Shown: piece after piece, positions 22,459 through 32,578 of the stretch
Layout of the letters: each line of letters opens with the position of its first letter
Numbering within the stretch: position 1 is the first letter of the stretch
From: Palaemon carinicauda
Taxonomy: Eukaryota; Arthropoda; Malacostraca; Decapoda; Palaemonidae
Assembly (NCBI RefSeq): GCF_036898095.1
Contig: NC_090739.1
Coordinates: 68,530,351-68,594,350, forward strand
Direction of reading: 5' to 3'
Length of the DNA stretch: 64,000 nt
Notes under the pieces: generated by a model
Told to the model about the DNA's origin: nothing
Databases searched by the model: none
The model's input: only the letters and a program-made list of their open reading frames with translations
Translations under genes and position numbers: made by a program

Positions 22459-22935
22459 CCTCAGGCTCCTTTATGGACAAGTAGCTGAAGGTTGAGGGCG
22501 TTGTTACCCGGTTTTAGTCTGCGTGAATGAAAGAGTATATCTGGCCCTTACTTCTTTCTTCATTCTCCCCTCTCTTGGGGAAAGCAGCATCCTGGTCTCC
22601 GTATAGCTGACCTCAACCTCTGCAGGTAAACTATGCTCCCTTGTGTTCCTAGTATTATTTAATACTGTCGCGTCCCCCATACCCTGACGAGGTGGTATTG
22701 GGATGTCCTAGCCTTGATTCCCATCTAAAGGACTCCAGGTCAACTTCCTAGGACGAGTCACGCTATGTTCCTCCACACACGACTTATGTAGGCCACATGT
22801 TCCTTGCGGAGCAAGGAACTTGTGAGGCGCAGGGACTCTTTTTCCCGAGTGCTGCTCACTCGGAGTTTGAGTCCCCGGGTAAGCCAAAGCCAGTAAGGCT
22901 GGGGACTTTCCACCCTTCCTAAGGGGTAAGTCACC
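22459..22935 (+). other. 3' untranslated region of A3, conserved with A1
   Basis: Long blocks match 6,563-7,065 of A1 (TCCCCTCTCTTGGGGAAAGC, CATACCCTG plus GAGGTGGTATTGG). It includes the CTGCAG/GTAAAC site at 22,620-22,631. No coding frame. Conservation suggests a cis function in the replication cycle. Confidence 0.6.
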
Positions 22936-23035
22936 CAATGTAAATATCGTGGTTTGTATTTCGGTTACGGAACAAATGACAAATTCGGAGATAATTTGTA
23001 TTTTTCCTAACCATACAAACCTTAGCTATTTACAC
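22936..23035 (+). other. Internal complementary region (ICR) of A3
   Basis: 22,936-22,973 is complementary to the A-family left end (seen at 30,936-30,985). 22,974-23,035 is complementary, almost base for base, to its own right end at 23,226-23,287. Confidence 0.82.
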
Positions 23036-23287
23036 ATATTTGCCCGCCAGCCCTGTCCCCCAAGACAAGTCCTACCTCTAAATGAAGTGAGACAACTCAC
23101 CGGTGTGGGGGGGAAGGGGTAGCAAGCTACCCCTTCCCCTACCCCCTTGCTAACTAGCGCGGGGGTAGTTAACCCTCGTTAAAATTTTATTGGCTCATCA
23201 ATTTCAGCTACGCCGAAAGTAAACCCAATGTAAATAGCTAAGGTTTGTATGGTTAGGAAAAATACAAATTATCTCCGGATTTGTCAT
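23036..23287 (+). repeat. Right inverted terminal repeat of A3
   Basis: Reverse complement of the A4 left repeat: shared CTAACTAGCG, CTCGTTAAAATT and CAGCTACGCCGAAAGTAA stretches. Ends at TTTGTCAT, the edge defined by the ICR. Confidence 0.8.
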
Positions 23288-23362
23288 GTCAACCCCTATG
23301 AATAGCGATGGTTTCTATTTAGTGATGACACAAATAACAAATTTGGAAGTAATTTGTATTTG
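23288..23362 (+). mobile_element. Half of an A-type ICR, left flank of element C
   Basis: Reads like an A ICR (GCGATGGTTTCTATTTAG, AACAAATTTGG, GTAATTTGTATTT) and stops in a T run exactly where C begins. The other half continues at 29,794. Confidence 0.7.
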
Positions 23363-23545
23363 TTCCTACACTAGATACAAACCCTCGTTCTTTACTATAG
23401 GAGATATTCTAGCGCGAGCTGGAAAATACGGAAGAAAAACGTTAACAAGGTCGTTAATGACCGGCCAGGTAATTACCCACCTGTTAGTGGTGGGGGACCA
23501 CCGGTTGGTAGCTGCTGCTTACCTTCAATCGAATTCTAGCCGTCG
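23363..23545 (+). repeat. Left inverted terminal repeat of C
   Basis: Outer 40 bases (GTTCCTACACTAGATAC onward) are the complement of the first half of the ICR at 29,451-29,490. The rest mirrors 29,585-29,760. Confidence 0.82.
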
Positions 23546-23639
23546 CAGTGGTAACACCGCTGCTCCTGCTTTTATTTAACTGGCAGACTAGTCTTTCTTT
23601 TTTGGTTTTTTGATTAATCCTTTTTCTTTTTCTTTGTTA

Positions 23640-26600
23640 GATGTTATGTCCTCTATTATGAGGAAGTGTTCCGGGCACCTTCATGTCGCCGCTGGAGGTG
23701 GATCCTTTTTCCCTATGTCCTGGGTACAGAGGTCCTAGGTGTTCTGAAGGCTCCCCCTGCCAAGTATGTAGAAGTGGTCGCCCTCTCAGTGGGAGAAGTT
23801 CAAGAGAGTTAGAGTAGGAAGTCCTTGAAGGACTCTTTACCTCAAGGATCTCCGTCGAAGGTAAGGAGTCGTAGACCTCTTCTTCGGCCTCTCGATCTCT
23901 CCCTTCAGTCTCTTCCTCTCTTCCTTGCCTGCCTTCCTCCGGGGGAAGTCGTGGAAGAGTGGCACCATTCATTTAACCCCCATTCTTCTTGGTCAGGCGG
24001 ATTATGTTGCCTACTCCAGTGGGGCAATACTTTCCGCCACCGGGAATGTCTCTGTTACCACTTCCATTCCAGATCATGTACGAGCGGTATGTCCTGCCCT
24101 TGGTCTTCCTGGTTCCCCTTCGGAGGAAGTTTGGAACCAGTTCCTCGCGGGCAAGGTAGTGCCTCAGGTCCCTTCTGTTTTGGAACCCTCGGGAGTTCCG
24201 GACCTCGCCTACCTCCCATCAACTCAGTCGGCGCCCACGGAAGTTTTTGTGGATATAGTAACTTCAGCTCGTACGGCGCCTACTTCGCACTCCATTGCTT
24301 ATCTACAAATTACAATGTCTCGAGTGCAAACATCACAGTACTTCCTCCTCCTCCTCCTCCTCCTCTTCATCGCCTCGCCCTCTTCGGAGGCTAGGAGAGA
24401 GAGAGAGAAGAGGAAAAGGAGAGCTCGCTCTCCTTCGCCAAGACGTTCTTGCTGGAGACACAGGCAAGAAGACATCATCATTTTCGCTCTTCCTTGCCTT
24501 CTATCTCTTCATGAGATGTCTTGCTGTAAGACTATAAGCGCTCTCGTCACAAACATAAGAAGAGCGCTTCCTCCATGTCATCGCCCTCTTCGGAGGTCAG
24601 AAGGGAGAAGGAGAAGACGAAAAGGAGAACTAGCGCGCCTTCTCCTAGATGTAGAGACAGACGATATAGGAAGAGACATCATCGTTCTCGCTCTTCCTCA
24701 CCTTCTGTCTCTCCTCGAGACGTCTCACCTTGAGACTGTAAGCGCTCTTGGCACGAACCTAAAAAGAGCGCTCCCTCTCTTTATCGTTCTACCTCGCTGT
24801 CGTCTTTCTCTCGCGAGGGATCATCTAAGGAGCGCGGCCAAGAGCAAAGCATGTCCTGACCTCGAACCCTCTTCTTCGCATAATAGTTTGAGGGTCTCCG
24901 TTCGCTCTAGTTCAGATAGAGCGCTTCTCCTCGCTTTCACTCCTTATCTTCAGAGAAGATCGCTCTCGCGTTCGACTTCTCAATATCTGACCCTTTGGGG
25001 TCTCGTGACAAGGAAACTTCGGTGTTCTGGCGCGCTATCCCTTCGGTTTCTTGCGACTCAAGTTGCTGAAACCTCGGGCTCTCGTGCATTTAGTCTCGCT
25101 GACACTTCAGTGTCTCGTGACAAGGGAAACTTCCGTTTCCCGTTGATCTGGCCCTTCGGGTTCTTGAGACAACAACCTCTAGGGGCACACGCAATCACGC
25201 TGAACCTTCAGGTTCTCGTGAAACAAGTCACCAAGAGTTTTACTCTTATGACAGAGAGTCTTCGGACTCTTGTCGCGTGGAGTGTTCGCGTACGCTCAAC
25301 CAACACTGTGCCCATGACCATCGAGAGTTTTACTCTTATGGTAGAGTCTTCAGACTCCCGTCTCGCAATTAGCGCTACACACGCAAATCTCTGGTCATAC
25401 ACTCGCGGGGTCAATCCCTCGCTCTCGTGTTTCAGACAGGACAGCCTCCCCAGTTCCTTTGCTCCCTAATGAGTTAAGGATTACGAGTCTCTCGGAAACC
25501 TCGGAAGAAGATGCAGGCGTTTGGCCCTTCTTCTCTTCAGTTGAGAGCAGGAGGCAAAGGGGAAACGTGTTAGAGAGGCTAAAAAAAAACACCCTGATAG
25601 CAGCGATGTAGAACACTGCCGAGGGCTTCGGCCGCTCTGTTCGTTATCCTGTGTTTCATATGGCAGCTCATGAGCTGTCCATGTTACGAGGTACCACTCG
25701 TTGTCAACCTGCAACTTGATCAACTTGTTGGGAAATATAGATTGCTGCCAGGAGGTTCTCCTCCAGGGGTTAGAGAACCTCCCCTTACGAGGGAATGATA
25801 AGCTTCCTCGGAATTGGGCTGCGTGAGAGAACCACCCCTCTTCCGAGGGAAAGCTTCCCCACTTCAGCCATTCAGCAACCTTCCCTCCTTCGTGAAGAGT
25901 TGCGAACAACTCAATGAGTTTTACCTCTGCTATCTCGTCCCCGAAGACTGTGCTTTCTCCCCTTGAGCTGGAGAAAAGCATGTCTAAGTCTTGTTCCTCC
26001 TTCGGGGGAACTTCTCTCTGGGACTAAGCTTCGCTCAGGCGATGTCCTCCATCGGGAGGACTTCTCTCTTGTTCACGAGGAGATTATTACGCCTATGTTT
26101 TTCCCATAAAACTGGGAGAGAACTTGCCTTAGGAGATGTCCTCCTTCGGGAGAACTTCTCTATCGTTTGCGAGAGAGAGATTATTACGCCTACGCTTTTT
26201 TCCCATAGAACTGGGAGAAAGCTTGTCTTAGGCAATGTCCTCCTTCGGGAGAATTTCTCTCTCGTTCGCGAGAGATTTTTACGCCTATGCTTTTTTCCCA
26301 TAGAACTGGGAGAAAGCTTGTTTAAGGCCATATCCTCCTTTGCGAGGACTTCTTTCGCGTTCATGAGAGGGAGATTATTACGCCTACATTTTTTTCCGTA
26401 GAACTGGGAGAAAACTTGTCTTAGGCGATGTCCTCCTTCGGGCGAACTTGAGATATTATTACGCCTACACTTTTTCCCATAGAGCGGGGAAAAATCTTGC
26501 CTTAGGCAATGTCCTCCTTCGGGGGGCACTTTTCCCTCGTTTGCGAGAGAGAGGTTACTACGCCTACGCTTTTCCCCATAGAGTAGGGGGGAAGCTTGTT

Positions 26601-27230
26601 TTAGGCGGTCTCCTTCAGGAGAACCTTCCTCCCATTCACGAGAGGAAACTGGTAGGAGTTTGCTGATACCCGCTCCTCACCCTTATGCTTTTGGTTCTCC
26701 TCCATGGGCGGAGTGAGAACCTTGTCTTAAGCGACGTTCTCCTTCGGGAGAACAAATCTACCCTGCGGAGGAGTTATCTTCATCCCTTACGTTCTCCCCC
26801 TCGTTCTGTAAGGAGACGTCTTTTTTTAACCTACTAGTTCTCCCCACGTTGACCCCTCGGGGTCTCTTGACGATCACCCTTTCGGCGGGCGTGATCGGGA
26901 GCCTTTGATCTCTCGTCATGCTGATCCTACGGGTTCTCATGTCCTTAGGAGTCCTTCGGGCCTCTGTCGGGCTGGACTTTCGAGTTCACACGATTTGGAA
27001 CCTTCGAGTTTCAGTTACGCTGAGTAGTCGTACTCTCATAACAATTAGCACAGACTGTCCGCACACGCACGCAGTTAGCACTATGCACGCGACCATCTTC
27101 ATTAAGAGTTTTACTTTTATGACAGAGTTTTCTGACTCTCGTCAACGGTCTTCGCCATTACCTCCAGACACTCCGACTTCTACCATTCTTCCCCTTTTGA
27201 TAAGAAAGATCGACGGGTAAGACATAAGGT
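23640..27230 (+). pseudogene. Gag-like region of C, degenerate
   Basis: Position before the recombinase, Ser/Arg/Glu-rich composition (REREKRKRRARSPSPRRS, several SSSSS and LLLL strings from CTC repeats) and a middle like RSSSDRALLLAF suggest the gag linker of this family. Opening sequence at 23,640-23,800 (TCATGTCGCCGCTGGAGG, CCTGGGTACAGAGG) recalls the A gag N-terminus but lacks most of its cysteines. Frames change repeatedly. Assigned as gag by position and composition rather than by a clear domain. Confidence 0.5.
25990..26660 (+). repeat. About 95-bp tandem repeat, seven units (C)
   Basis: Units contain GTCCTCCTTCGGG, a GAACTTCTCTC block, GAGAGATTATTACGCCTA and CCCATAGAACTGGGAG. Repeat marks at 26,041, 26,135, 26,234, 26,330, 26,427 and 26,508 give spacings of 81-99. 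Lies in the gag-like region. Confidence 0.8.
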
Positions 27231-27469
27231 TTGTCTGCTACTCGCGTCTCCACTTTTACCTGTAATAACACGTGAGGAATTATCGCAGCCTGAGGATTCC
27301 TCGGGAGAGCTGCCGTCGAGGGACTTAGAATCCTCCTATTTAAGGACTCTAAGAACTATGTGTAATATCTCATGCCTCGGCGATTTGTATCTGTCTCCTC
27401 GACCCCTTGACGCTCCAGCCTTAGACAGGCTATGTAGTCCACCCCAAACCCTAAGACCAGAATTTTCTT

Positions 27470-27790
27470 CTGGCTGTGGCCTGATTGGTAATGTCTCTGA
27501 CTGGTGTTTGACAGTCTGGGGTTCGAGTCCCGTTCAGACTCGTTAAGTGCCATTAGTGCCTGTAACCTTACCATCCTTGTAAGCTAAGGTTGGGGGGTTT
27601 GGGGGAGCCTATAGATCTATCTGTTGAGTCTTCAGCAGCCACTGCCTGGCCTTCCCTGGTCCTAGCTGGAATGGAGAGGAGGCTTGGTCGTTGACCATAT
27701 ATGGTCAGTCTCCAGGACATTGTCCTAACTGCTTGTGCTATGTCACTGTCCCTTGCCTCTGCCATTCTTGAGCGACCTTTATACCTTTAA
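27470..27790 (+). mobile_element. tRNA-derived SINE
   Basis: The head has an A box (TGGCCTGATTGG, 27,477-27,488) and a B box (GGTTCGAGTCC, 27,520-27,530), the internal RNA polymerase III promoter. It does not fold into a complete tRNA and continues into a body of about 240 bases ending CCTTTAA at 27,790. The body (GCCTATAGATCTATCTG, CCAGGACATTGTCC, CCCTTGCCTCTGCCATTC) resembles, from memory, a SINE common in decapod genomes. It lies between the gag-like region and recombinase of C. No convincing target duplication was found. Confidence 0.75.
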
Positions 27791-27959
27791 ACCTGGTCTG
27801 TTCGCCGAGATCAGAGACGTCAACCCTTCTCCTCTGATCTTGGATCCCCTCACGGTGAGGCTCACACCAGGCTAATCCTCGAAGAGACACTCTACTCTTC
27901 CAGGCTCTTCTCAGTCACAGAAGCCTCTGCAATGGAAGTGCTTCAATGTCCCTTCTGGC

Positions 27960-28989
27960 TTGACACATGATTTGATACAGTCGGCTACCTTGCGAGCCAC
28001 GAGGACTTGTCAAACCAAAAACTCCTGGCAGTCCTTACAAGAAGTCCTAACTGGTGGGGCCAAGACAATGGATTTACAACAGCGACAATGTGGAGCAATT
28101 GGGTTCTCAAAAGGAAGGATCAGTAGTTCCCAGACTTCCTTTTGTACCTCAGTGAGGAATAGCTCCTCTCAGTCTCATCGATTAAGGGCTATCGCTTAGC
28201 CTTGAGCCTCATCTGTAGACGGAGAAGGGGTTGACCTCTCCGCCTCAGAAGTCATCACCTTGGCCGATTCGGGCTTTTGAGTGATCTTGCCCCCCAGTTG
28301 AGATTAGACCATCACCTTAAGACGTGTCTTACGTTCCCGGAAAGGTCTGCCCTATGAGCCCTTAAGGGCCTCAGGCTACTTTCTGAACCTTAAGACCGTC
28401 TTCCTCGTACCTCTGTCCTCGCCTAAAAGGGTCAGTGAGCTACATGGTCTGTCTTACGTCGTCACCCATTCTAAGGGATGGGGGGGCGGAAGTGTCTCGC
28501 AACTTCGTACCGGCTTAGTGGCTAGACTCATAATCCTTCATTTACCGATGAGAGATTTCGAGATTTTTAATTTCCACCCTCAATAAGGTAACGCAGGATA
28601 CAGACCAGTTGTTACTAAGCCCAGTCAGGGGGCTTAAGAAATATCTGAAGCGCACCAGACCTTTCAGACTACGTCTCCGTCATCTCTTCCTTAGTACCAA
28701 CAAGGTAAAGAAGAGAACCTCTCGCAACACCATCACTTTCTGGCTCAAGAAAGTTATGGCGAGGTCTTCTCAAGGAGACCCAGAGGCAGCACAACCCATA
28801 GTCCATCAAGTTAGGGGAGTGTCTGCCTCACTGGCGTTTAAGAGAAATTTCTCAGTCTCCCAAGTCTTAAGTGCTGGGGTCTGGAAACGTCAATCTACAT
28901 TCACCGCTCACTATTTGAGCGACGTGACACATAGGTCTCCAGACACCCTTTCTATAGGGCCTATTGTGATTGGTCAACGGGTGCTGTAG
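27960..28989 (+). pseudogene. Tyrosine recombinase of family C
   Basis: The N-terminal part (27,960-28,600) is broken by stops but shows KRVSELHGLSYVVTHSKGW including the first catalytic Arg near 28,430. The C-terminal 126 codons are open to 28,989: VHQVRGVSASLAFKRNFSV (H-x-x-R), GVWKRQS and TAHYLSDVTH with the nucleophile Tyr. It is clearly related to the A recombinase, though the insert RSSQGDPEAAQP is different. Confidence 0.82.
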
Positions 28990-29450
28990 CTTCCTTACGC
29001 CCTTTCAGGGGACAGTAACCACTGGCTGAGGATTCTGGGTTACACTAGGTTTTATGAAGGACATCCATATTTTTCTTCGCCTCCTTCTCCCTCCCATCTG
29101 GGGATCCTAGTCTGTATCCAGTTTCAGCTGGACTCGCCAATGAAATAAGGTATGATACTCATCTGATTCCTCTCACAGGGTATAAGTTATACTCGTGGTC
29201 ATGAGGTTTCCCCTTTGCAAGGTCGGGGGAATCCTAAGTTTGAAGAGGTCCGAGTCGAATGTTCCCGACCCACTTCATCCTGAAACATTTGTTTCCATGA
29301 AGCTACAAACCTTCAGTTGTACTGAGATTCTGAGGATCTACAAAGAGAGAAGATTAACGGAAGATTGTTGCTTCAAAAGAGTCTTGTCTGAGGACTATCT
29401 TCCCTGGGGATATGGAACTCCTTGGCCACCCTGTCCTCAAGACTGAGTCT

Positions 29451-29550
29451 CCTATAGTAAAGAATGAGAGTTTGTATCTAGTGTAGGAACAAATGACAAA
29501 CTTATAACAGAGTTTGTATTTTTCCTAACATACAAACCCGAATTCTTTAC
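29451..29550 (+). other. Internal complementary region (ICR) of C
   Basis: 29,451-29,490 is complementary to the C left end (23,363-23,405). 29,491-29,550 is complementary to the C right end (29,735-29,793). Same layout as A and B. Confidence 0.82.
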
Positions 29551-29793
29551 ACAAATCTTCCCTCCGTCACCGCCCCCTAGGATAGTCTTAGCTAGAATCC
29601 GATTGAAGGTAAACAGCAGCTACCGACCGGCGGTCCCCCACCACTAACAGGTGGGTAATTACCTGGCCGGTCATTAACGACCTTGTTAAGGTTTTTCTGC
29701 CGTATTTTCCAGCTCGCGCTAGAATATCTCGTATAGTAAAGAATTCGGGTTTGTATGTTTGGAAAAATACAAACTTTGTTATAAGTTTGTCAC
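29551..29793 (+). repeat. Right inverted terminal repeat of C
   Basis: Mirrors 23,363-23,545. Its outer end (TATAAGTTTGTCAC) stops at a T run in which A-type sequence resumes. Confidence 0.8.
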
Positions 29794-29930
29794 TTTTCCT
29801 AACAATACAAACCTGCAGCTATTTATACAGATTGGCTCGCCAGCACCAGTCCTCCTTGAAGTCCTACCTCCAAGCAAAGTTGGGTTCACAGCTTAGGTGT
29901 GTGAGTGAGAGGGGTAGTTCACTGTAGAGG
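29794..29930 (+). mobile_element. Remaining half of an A-type ICR and right repeat
   Basis: TTTTCCTAACAATACAAACC continues the ICR broken at 23,362 and is followed by the A right-repeat sequence (GAAGTCCTACCTCCAAGCAAAG, compare 7,181-7,202). Fades out near 29,930. Confidence 0.72.
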
Positions 29931-30520
29931 ACTCTCCTCTGGCCGCTGAGGTTGCGTTCGCAGAGACTCCTGCTAGGGAGGACATATCCCTCAACTTGCC
30001 ATGAGAGGGCGATGACTACGAAGCCATTGTCAAAGATGTCAGTTCTTCAGTGCCGATACCTGGATGGTAGAAATTCTGCGTTCAGGGTATCGAGTCCCAT
30101 ATCAGATGCTGACAGTCTGACCATTTTATTTGAAAGGCTCAGTAAAGGACCTTCTCTTACTAGAGTAGGTGTTCAAGATGTTGGCTATAGGAATCGTAGA
30201 GGAAGTCTGACATTACTCCCCAGGCTTCCTCAGCAATCTATTTTTAGTGAAGCTGACGGAAGCTTGGAAACCCGTCATAGACTTGTTCCATATGAATCGG
30301 TTTGTCATATAAACAAGTAACAAAATAGAGACTCCAGCCAGTGTTCTTCAGGCCGTCAGGAAGAATGACTTCTTTCTGACCATAGTCATAAAGGATGCTT
30401 ACTTTCAGGTCCCCACCATCCTGCCTCAAGGAAGTACCTGAGGTTTCCCTTTTGAGACTGAGTCTTCCAATTCATGGTGTTATGTTTTGGCCTGTCAACA
30501 ACCCCTTTAAATTACATTTC
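29931..30520 (+). pseudogene. Worn DIRS reverse transcriptase fragment
   Basis: Recognisable pieces in shifting frames: PGFLSNLFLVK-like codons near 30,220, a W(R/K)PVID motif near 30,268, then KDAYFQVPT near 30,400. Stops in all frames. Family not assigned; it differs from the A RT enough that it may belong to C. Confidence 0.55.
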
Positions 30521-30935
30521 CTACTTCAATCACCCCTCTCCATTCTGGGACTAAGGTCAATCATCCCTCTCCTTTATGAGTTTAAAGTCAGAAATTGATA
30601 ATCTAGGGCAGGCATATAGGCCAGGCCTCTCCCTCGCATCACCTGTCATCAAGCGACTACCATGTTAACAATAAACAGCCATTCCAGGTCACACTGAAGT
30701 CATCTCAAATTTGAATGGACTCATTTTTGTAAAGCTAGGAATAATGCAAATTACTTATAATTTATTTTCATTTTTCATCAAGAGATACCTCATACCCATT
30801 GCAAGATTATTTTGTACGTGAAAATACCAGTAATTGATTTGATGAGAATACCAATTTCCTTCCTGTCATTAGCAATTATATCAGTCATATGTTAAGTAAT
30901 GCTTTGATAACTTGTTTGAAATAAAGAATGGTAAT
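30521..30935. other. Unassigned AT-rich spacer
   Basis: No repeat, motif or coding frame recognised. Confidence 0.5.
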
Positions 30936-31140
30936 TGTTCCGTAACTGACATACAAACCACGCTATTTAATAGGGGTTATTACTTTCGGCGTAGCTGAAA
31001 TGACGAGCCATTAGAATTTTAACGAGGGTTTACTACCCCACCGCTAGTTAGCGGGGGTAGGGAGGGTGGCTTGCTACCCCCCCCCCCCCACACACACCTG
31101 TGCTTGAGCTCACTTTGCTCTCGGCTCGGGTGGTAGTCGG
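30936..31140 (+). repeat. Left inverted terminal repeat of A4
   Basis: Reverse complement of 23,036-23,230 and of 7,171-7,360: TTTCGGCGTAGCTGA, TAACGAGGGTTTACTACCCC, CTAGTTAGCGGGGG. Includes a run of 12 or more Cs near 31,078-31,090. Confidence 0.8.
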
Positions 31141-31183
31141 ACGTCTCCGCTCACACCCTCGCCTCTCTGAGCCATTAATGCAT

Positions 31184-31203
31184 TTCTGCTTTCTCTTCTA
31201 CAG
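31184..31203 (+). promoter_or_regulatory. Strong 3' splice-site-like tract before gag (A4)
   Basis: CTGCTTTCTCTTCTACAG ends at 31,203, 29 bases before the gag ATG at 31,233. Shared in position with A1 and A2. Confidence 0.4.
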
Positions 31204-31232
31204 GTGTGTTTGTGAAGTTGGCCTCTGCTATC

Positions 31233-32578
31233 ATGCGCAAGTGTCCTGGATTACCCAACCGCCCTTGTGGTACGTTCATGTCGGCGGTCGAGACGGACCC
31301 TCACACCCTTTGTCCTTATTGTAGAGGCCAGCGGTGTGATAGAACTAATAAGTGTGGTGAGTGTAGGGAGTGGTCTACCTCCCAGTGGGAGAGGTTTTCT
31401 CGGCGATGGAAGAAGAAGTCCAAGCTGGATATTTCTCCTTTGAAGGTTTCTTTGAAAGGAGAAATTCCCAAGGACACTTCTTCCATTGCCCAAACCTCCT
31501 CCAAAGCTCCCGCCCGATCGGTTTCTTCCAAGAGACCGTTGAGGGGTAGCGTAGGCCATAGTTCTGTTTCCCGATCTCGGGGTTCGGGAGAGGGCGTTGC
31601 CTCCGATAGCGAGGCAGCTCCCCCTCCTCCCCCGGGGGAGGATTTAAATATTAATGTAAGCAATAATGATTTGTTTCATCTTTGGTCTTCCTTGGGGCTC
31701 GAGGGTTCGCCCTCCAAGGAAGCCTTGTTTGACATGATCCGGTTGGGGGCCGCTGTCAAACAATCGGCGACTTTGGCAGAGGTTGATCCTCTGTCTATCG
31801 TCGACGTTGTGGTGGCAGAGGCTTCCGATGCGGTATCTCCGATCTCTGCAACTGATCAACCTGCTGTAGCTGAAGGCTTAGTTTCTCCCTCTGCTCAACC
31901 TTCGAGGGAGGAACTAAGTCCAACAGTCTCTCCTGTCGGTGATTCTCCCCCTCGGGGGAGTTCACTCACAGAGACTCCTCTTCAGAGGACTGCTGACGGT
32001 CAGCTCGCTGACCCAACGGCCCCCAGAGGGCGAATTCTGCGTAAAGCTCGCCTTCCTCTTCGACGGAGAGGCCTTCCTTCACCTCACAAGGGTGTGAGAA
32101 GGCACCTCTTCGGTTCATCATCATCACCGCAGTCCGCCGCAGAGGAGCCTCGTCATCGATCCCCGACTCTTCCGGCTACAACCCTGGACCTCTCTGTGGA
32201 TCGTTCACGATCCCCTTCGGTGGAAGGTCGTCCTTACAAAGGACACGTTGACCTTCCACCTGTCAGACCTGCTGACGTGCTGTCGCCGTTCCTGGCTGCT
32301 AATGTGCTGTGGGCGCCCACCCATCCTGTTGTTGTAAGACAGGCAACGGTCCCTTCGGGGCATCAAGGGCATATGCGCAAATTGGCGCATGCGTCCCTTA
32401 TGCGCCAGCGCTCACCTGTGCGCCAGTGCTCTTCTGCTGCCGATGATCCTGACAAATCGCGTCAGCGCTCTCCTGCGCGTCAGCACTCACCGTTGGCTGA
32501 CATTCCTGCTAAAGCCTGTCAGCGCTCCCCTGATTGCCAGTGCGCCACTGCGCGCCATCGTTCGCCTGCGCGCACCAT
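31233..32578 (+). CDS. DIRS gag-like protein, N-terminal half, open frame (A4)
   Basis: I chose the ATG at 31,233 (MRKCPGLPNRP); upstream codons lack an ATG in frame. Residues 1-60 form a Cys/His module: CPGL, CGTFMSAVETD, HTLCPYCRGQRC, CGECREW and the QWERF motif. A basic Ser/Lys stretch, the block LWSSLGLEGSPSKEALFDMIRL and VDPLSIVDVVVAEAS, and an Arg/Ser/Pro/His linker (RQRSPVRQCSS) follow. About 450 codons stay open until the B1 junction, which adds foreign residues up to a stop at 32,648. The C-terminal capsid-like half is missing, so it is a truncated gene. Probably the RNA-binding structural protein; the Cys/His module could chelate zinc. Confidence 0.75.

Larger units (their letters stand above)
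16701..23287 (+). mobile_element. DIRS-type copy A3, 5'-truncated, youngest-looking A copy
   Basis: Starts inside gag (no left repeat, no Cys/His domain), then a long gag, RT with an intact YLDD box, an internal deletion of about 1.2 kb (RNase H and recombinase N-terminus) at about 21,706, the catalytic half of the recombinase, 3' UTR, ICR (22,936-23,035) and right repeat ending at 23,287. It has the longest open frames of any A copy and only a handful of visible lesions. Confidence 0.82.
23363..29793 (+). mobile_element. DIRS-type element of family C, complete ends, RT lost
   Basis: Both ends are present: left repeat 23,363-23,545 and right repeat about 29,585-29,793, matching in inverted orientation over about 165 bases (for example GTCGTTAATGACCGGCCAGG near 23,451 and its complement near 29,660). 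An ICR at 29,451-29,550 pairs with both ends. Inside are gag-like sequence, a 95-bp tandem repeat, a SINE and a recombinase; no RT or RNase H can be seen, so a large internal deletion has occurred. It sits inside an A-type ICR without target duplication. Confidence 0.82.
30936..32578 (+). mobile_element. DIRS-type copy A4, left end and gag only
   Basis: Begins at the A-family left end (TGTTCCGTAAC) defined by the ICRs of A1 and A3, runs through the left inverted repeat and an open gag N-terminal half, and is cut at about 32,578 by the reverse-oriented B1 element. It is the only A copy in the window with a preserved left end. Confidence 0.82.

Noticed and set aside
27472..27545. A tRNA gene
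   Set aside because: A and B boxes are present but stems do not pair well and the sequence continues into a conserved SINE body.
23363..29793. A CRISPR-like or LTR element because of spaced repeats at both ends
   Set aside because: Ends are inverted, not direct; no protease or integrase, and a tyrosine recombinase plus ICR is present.
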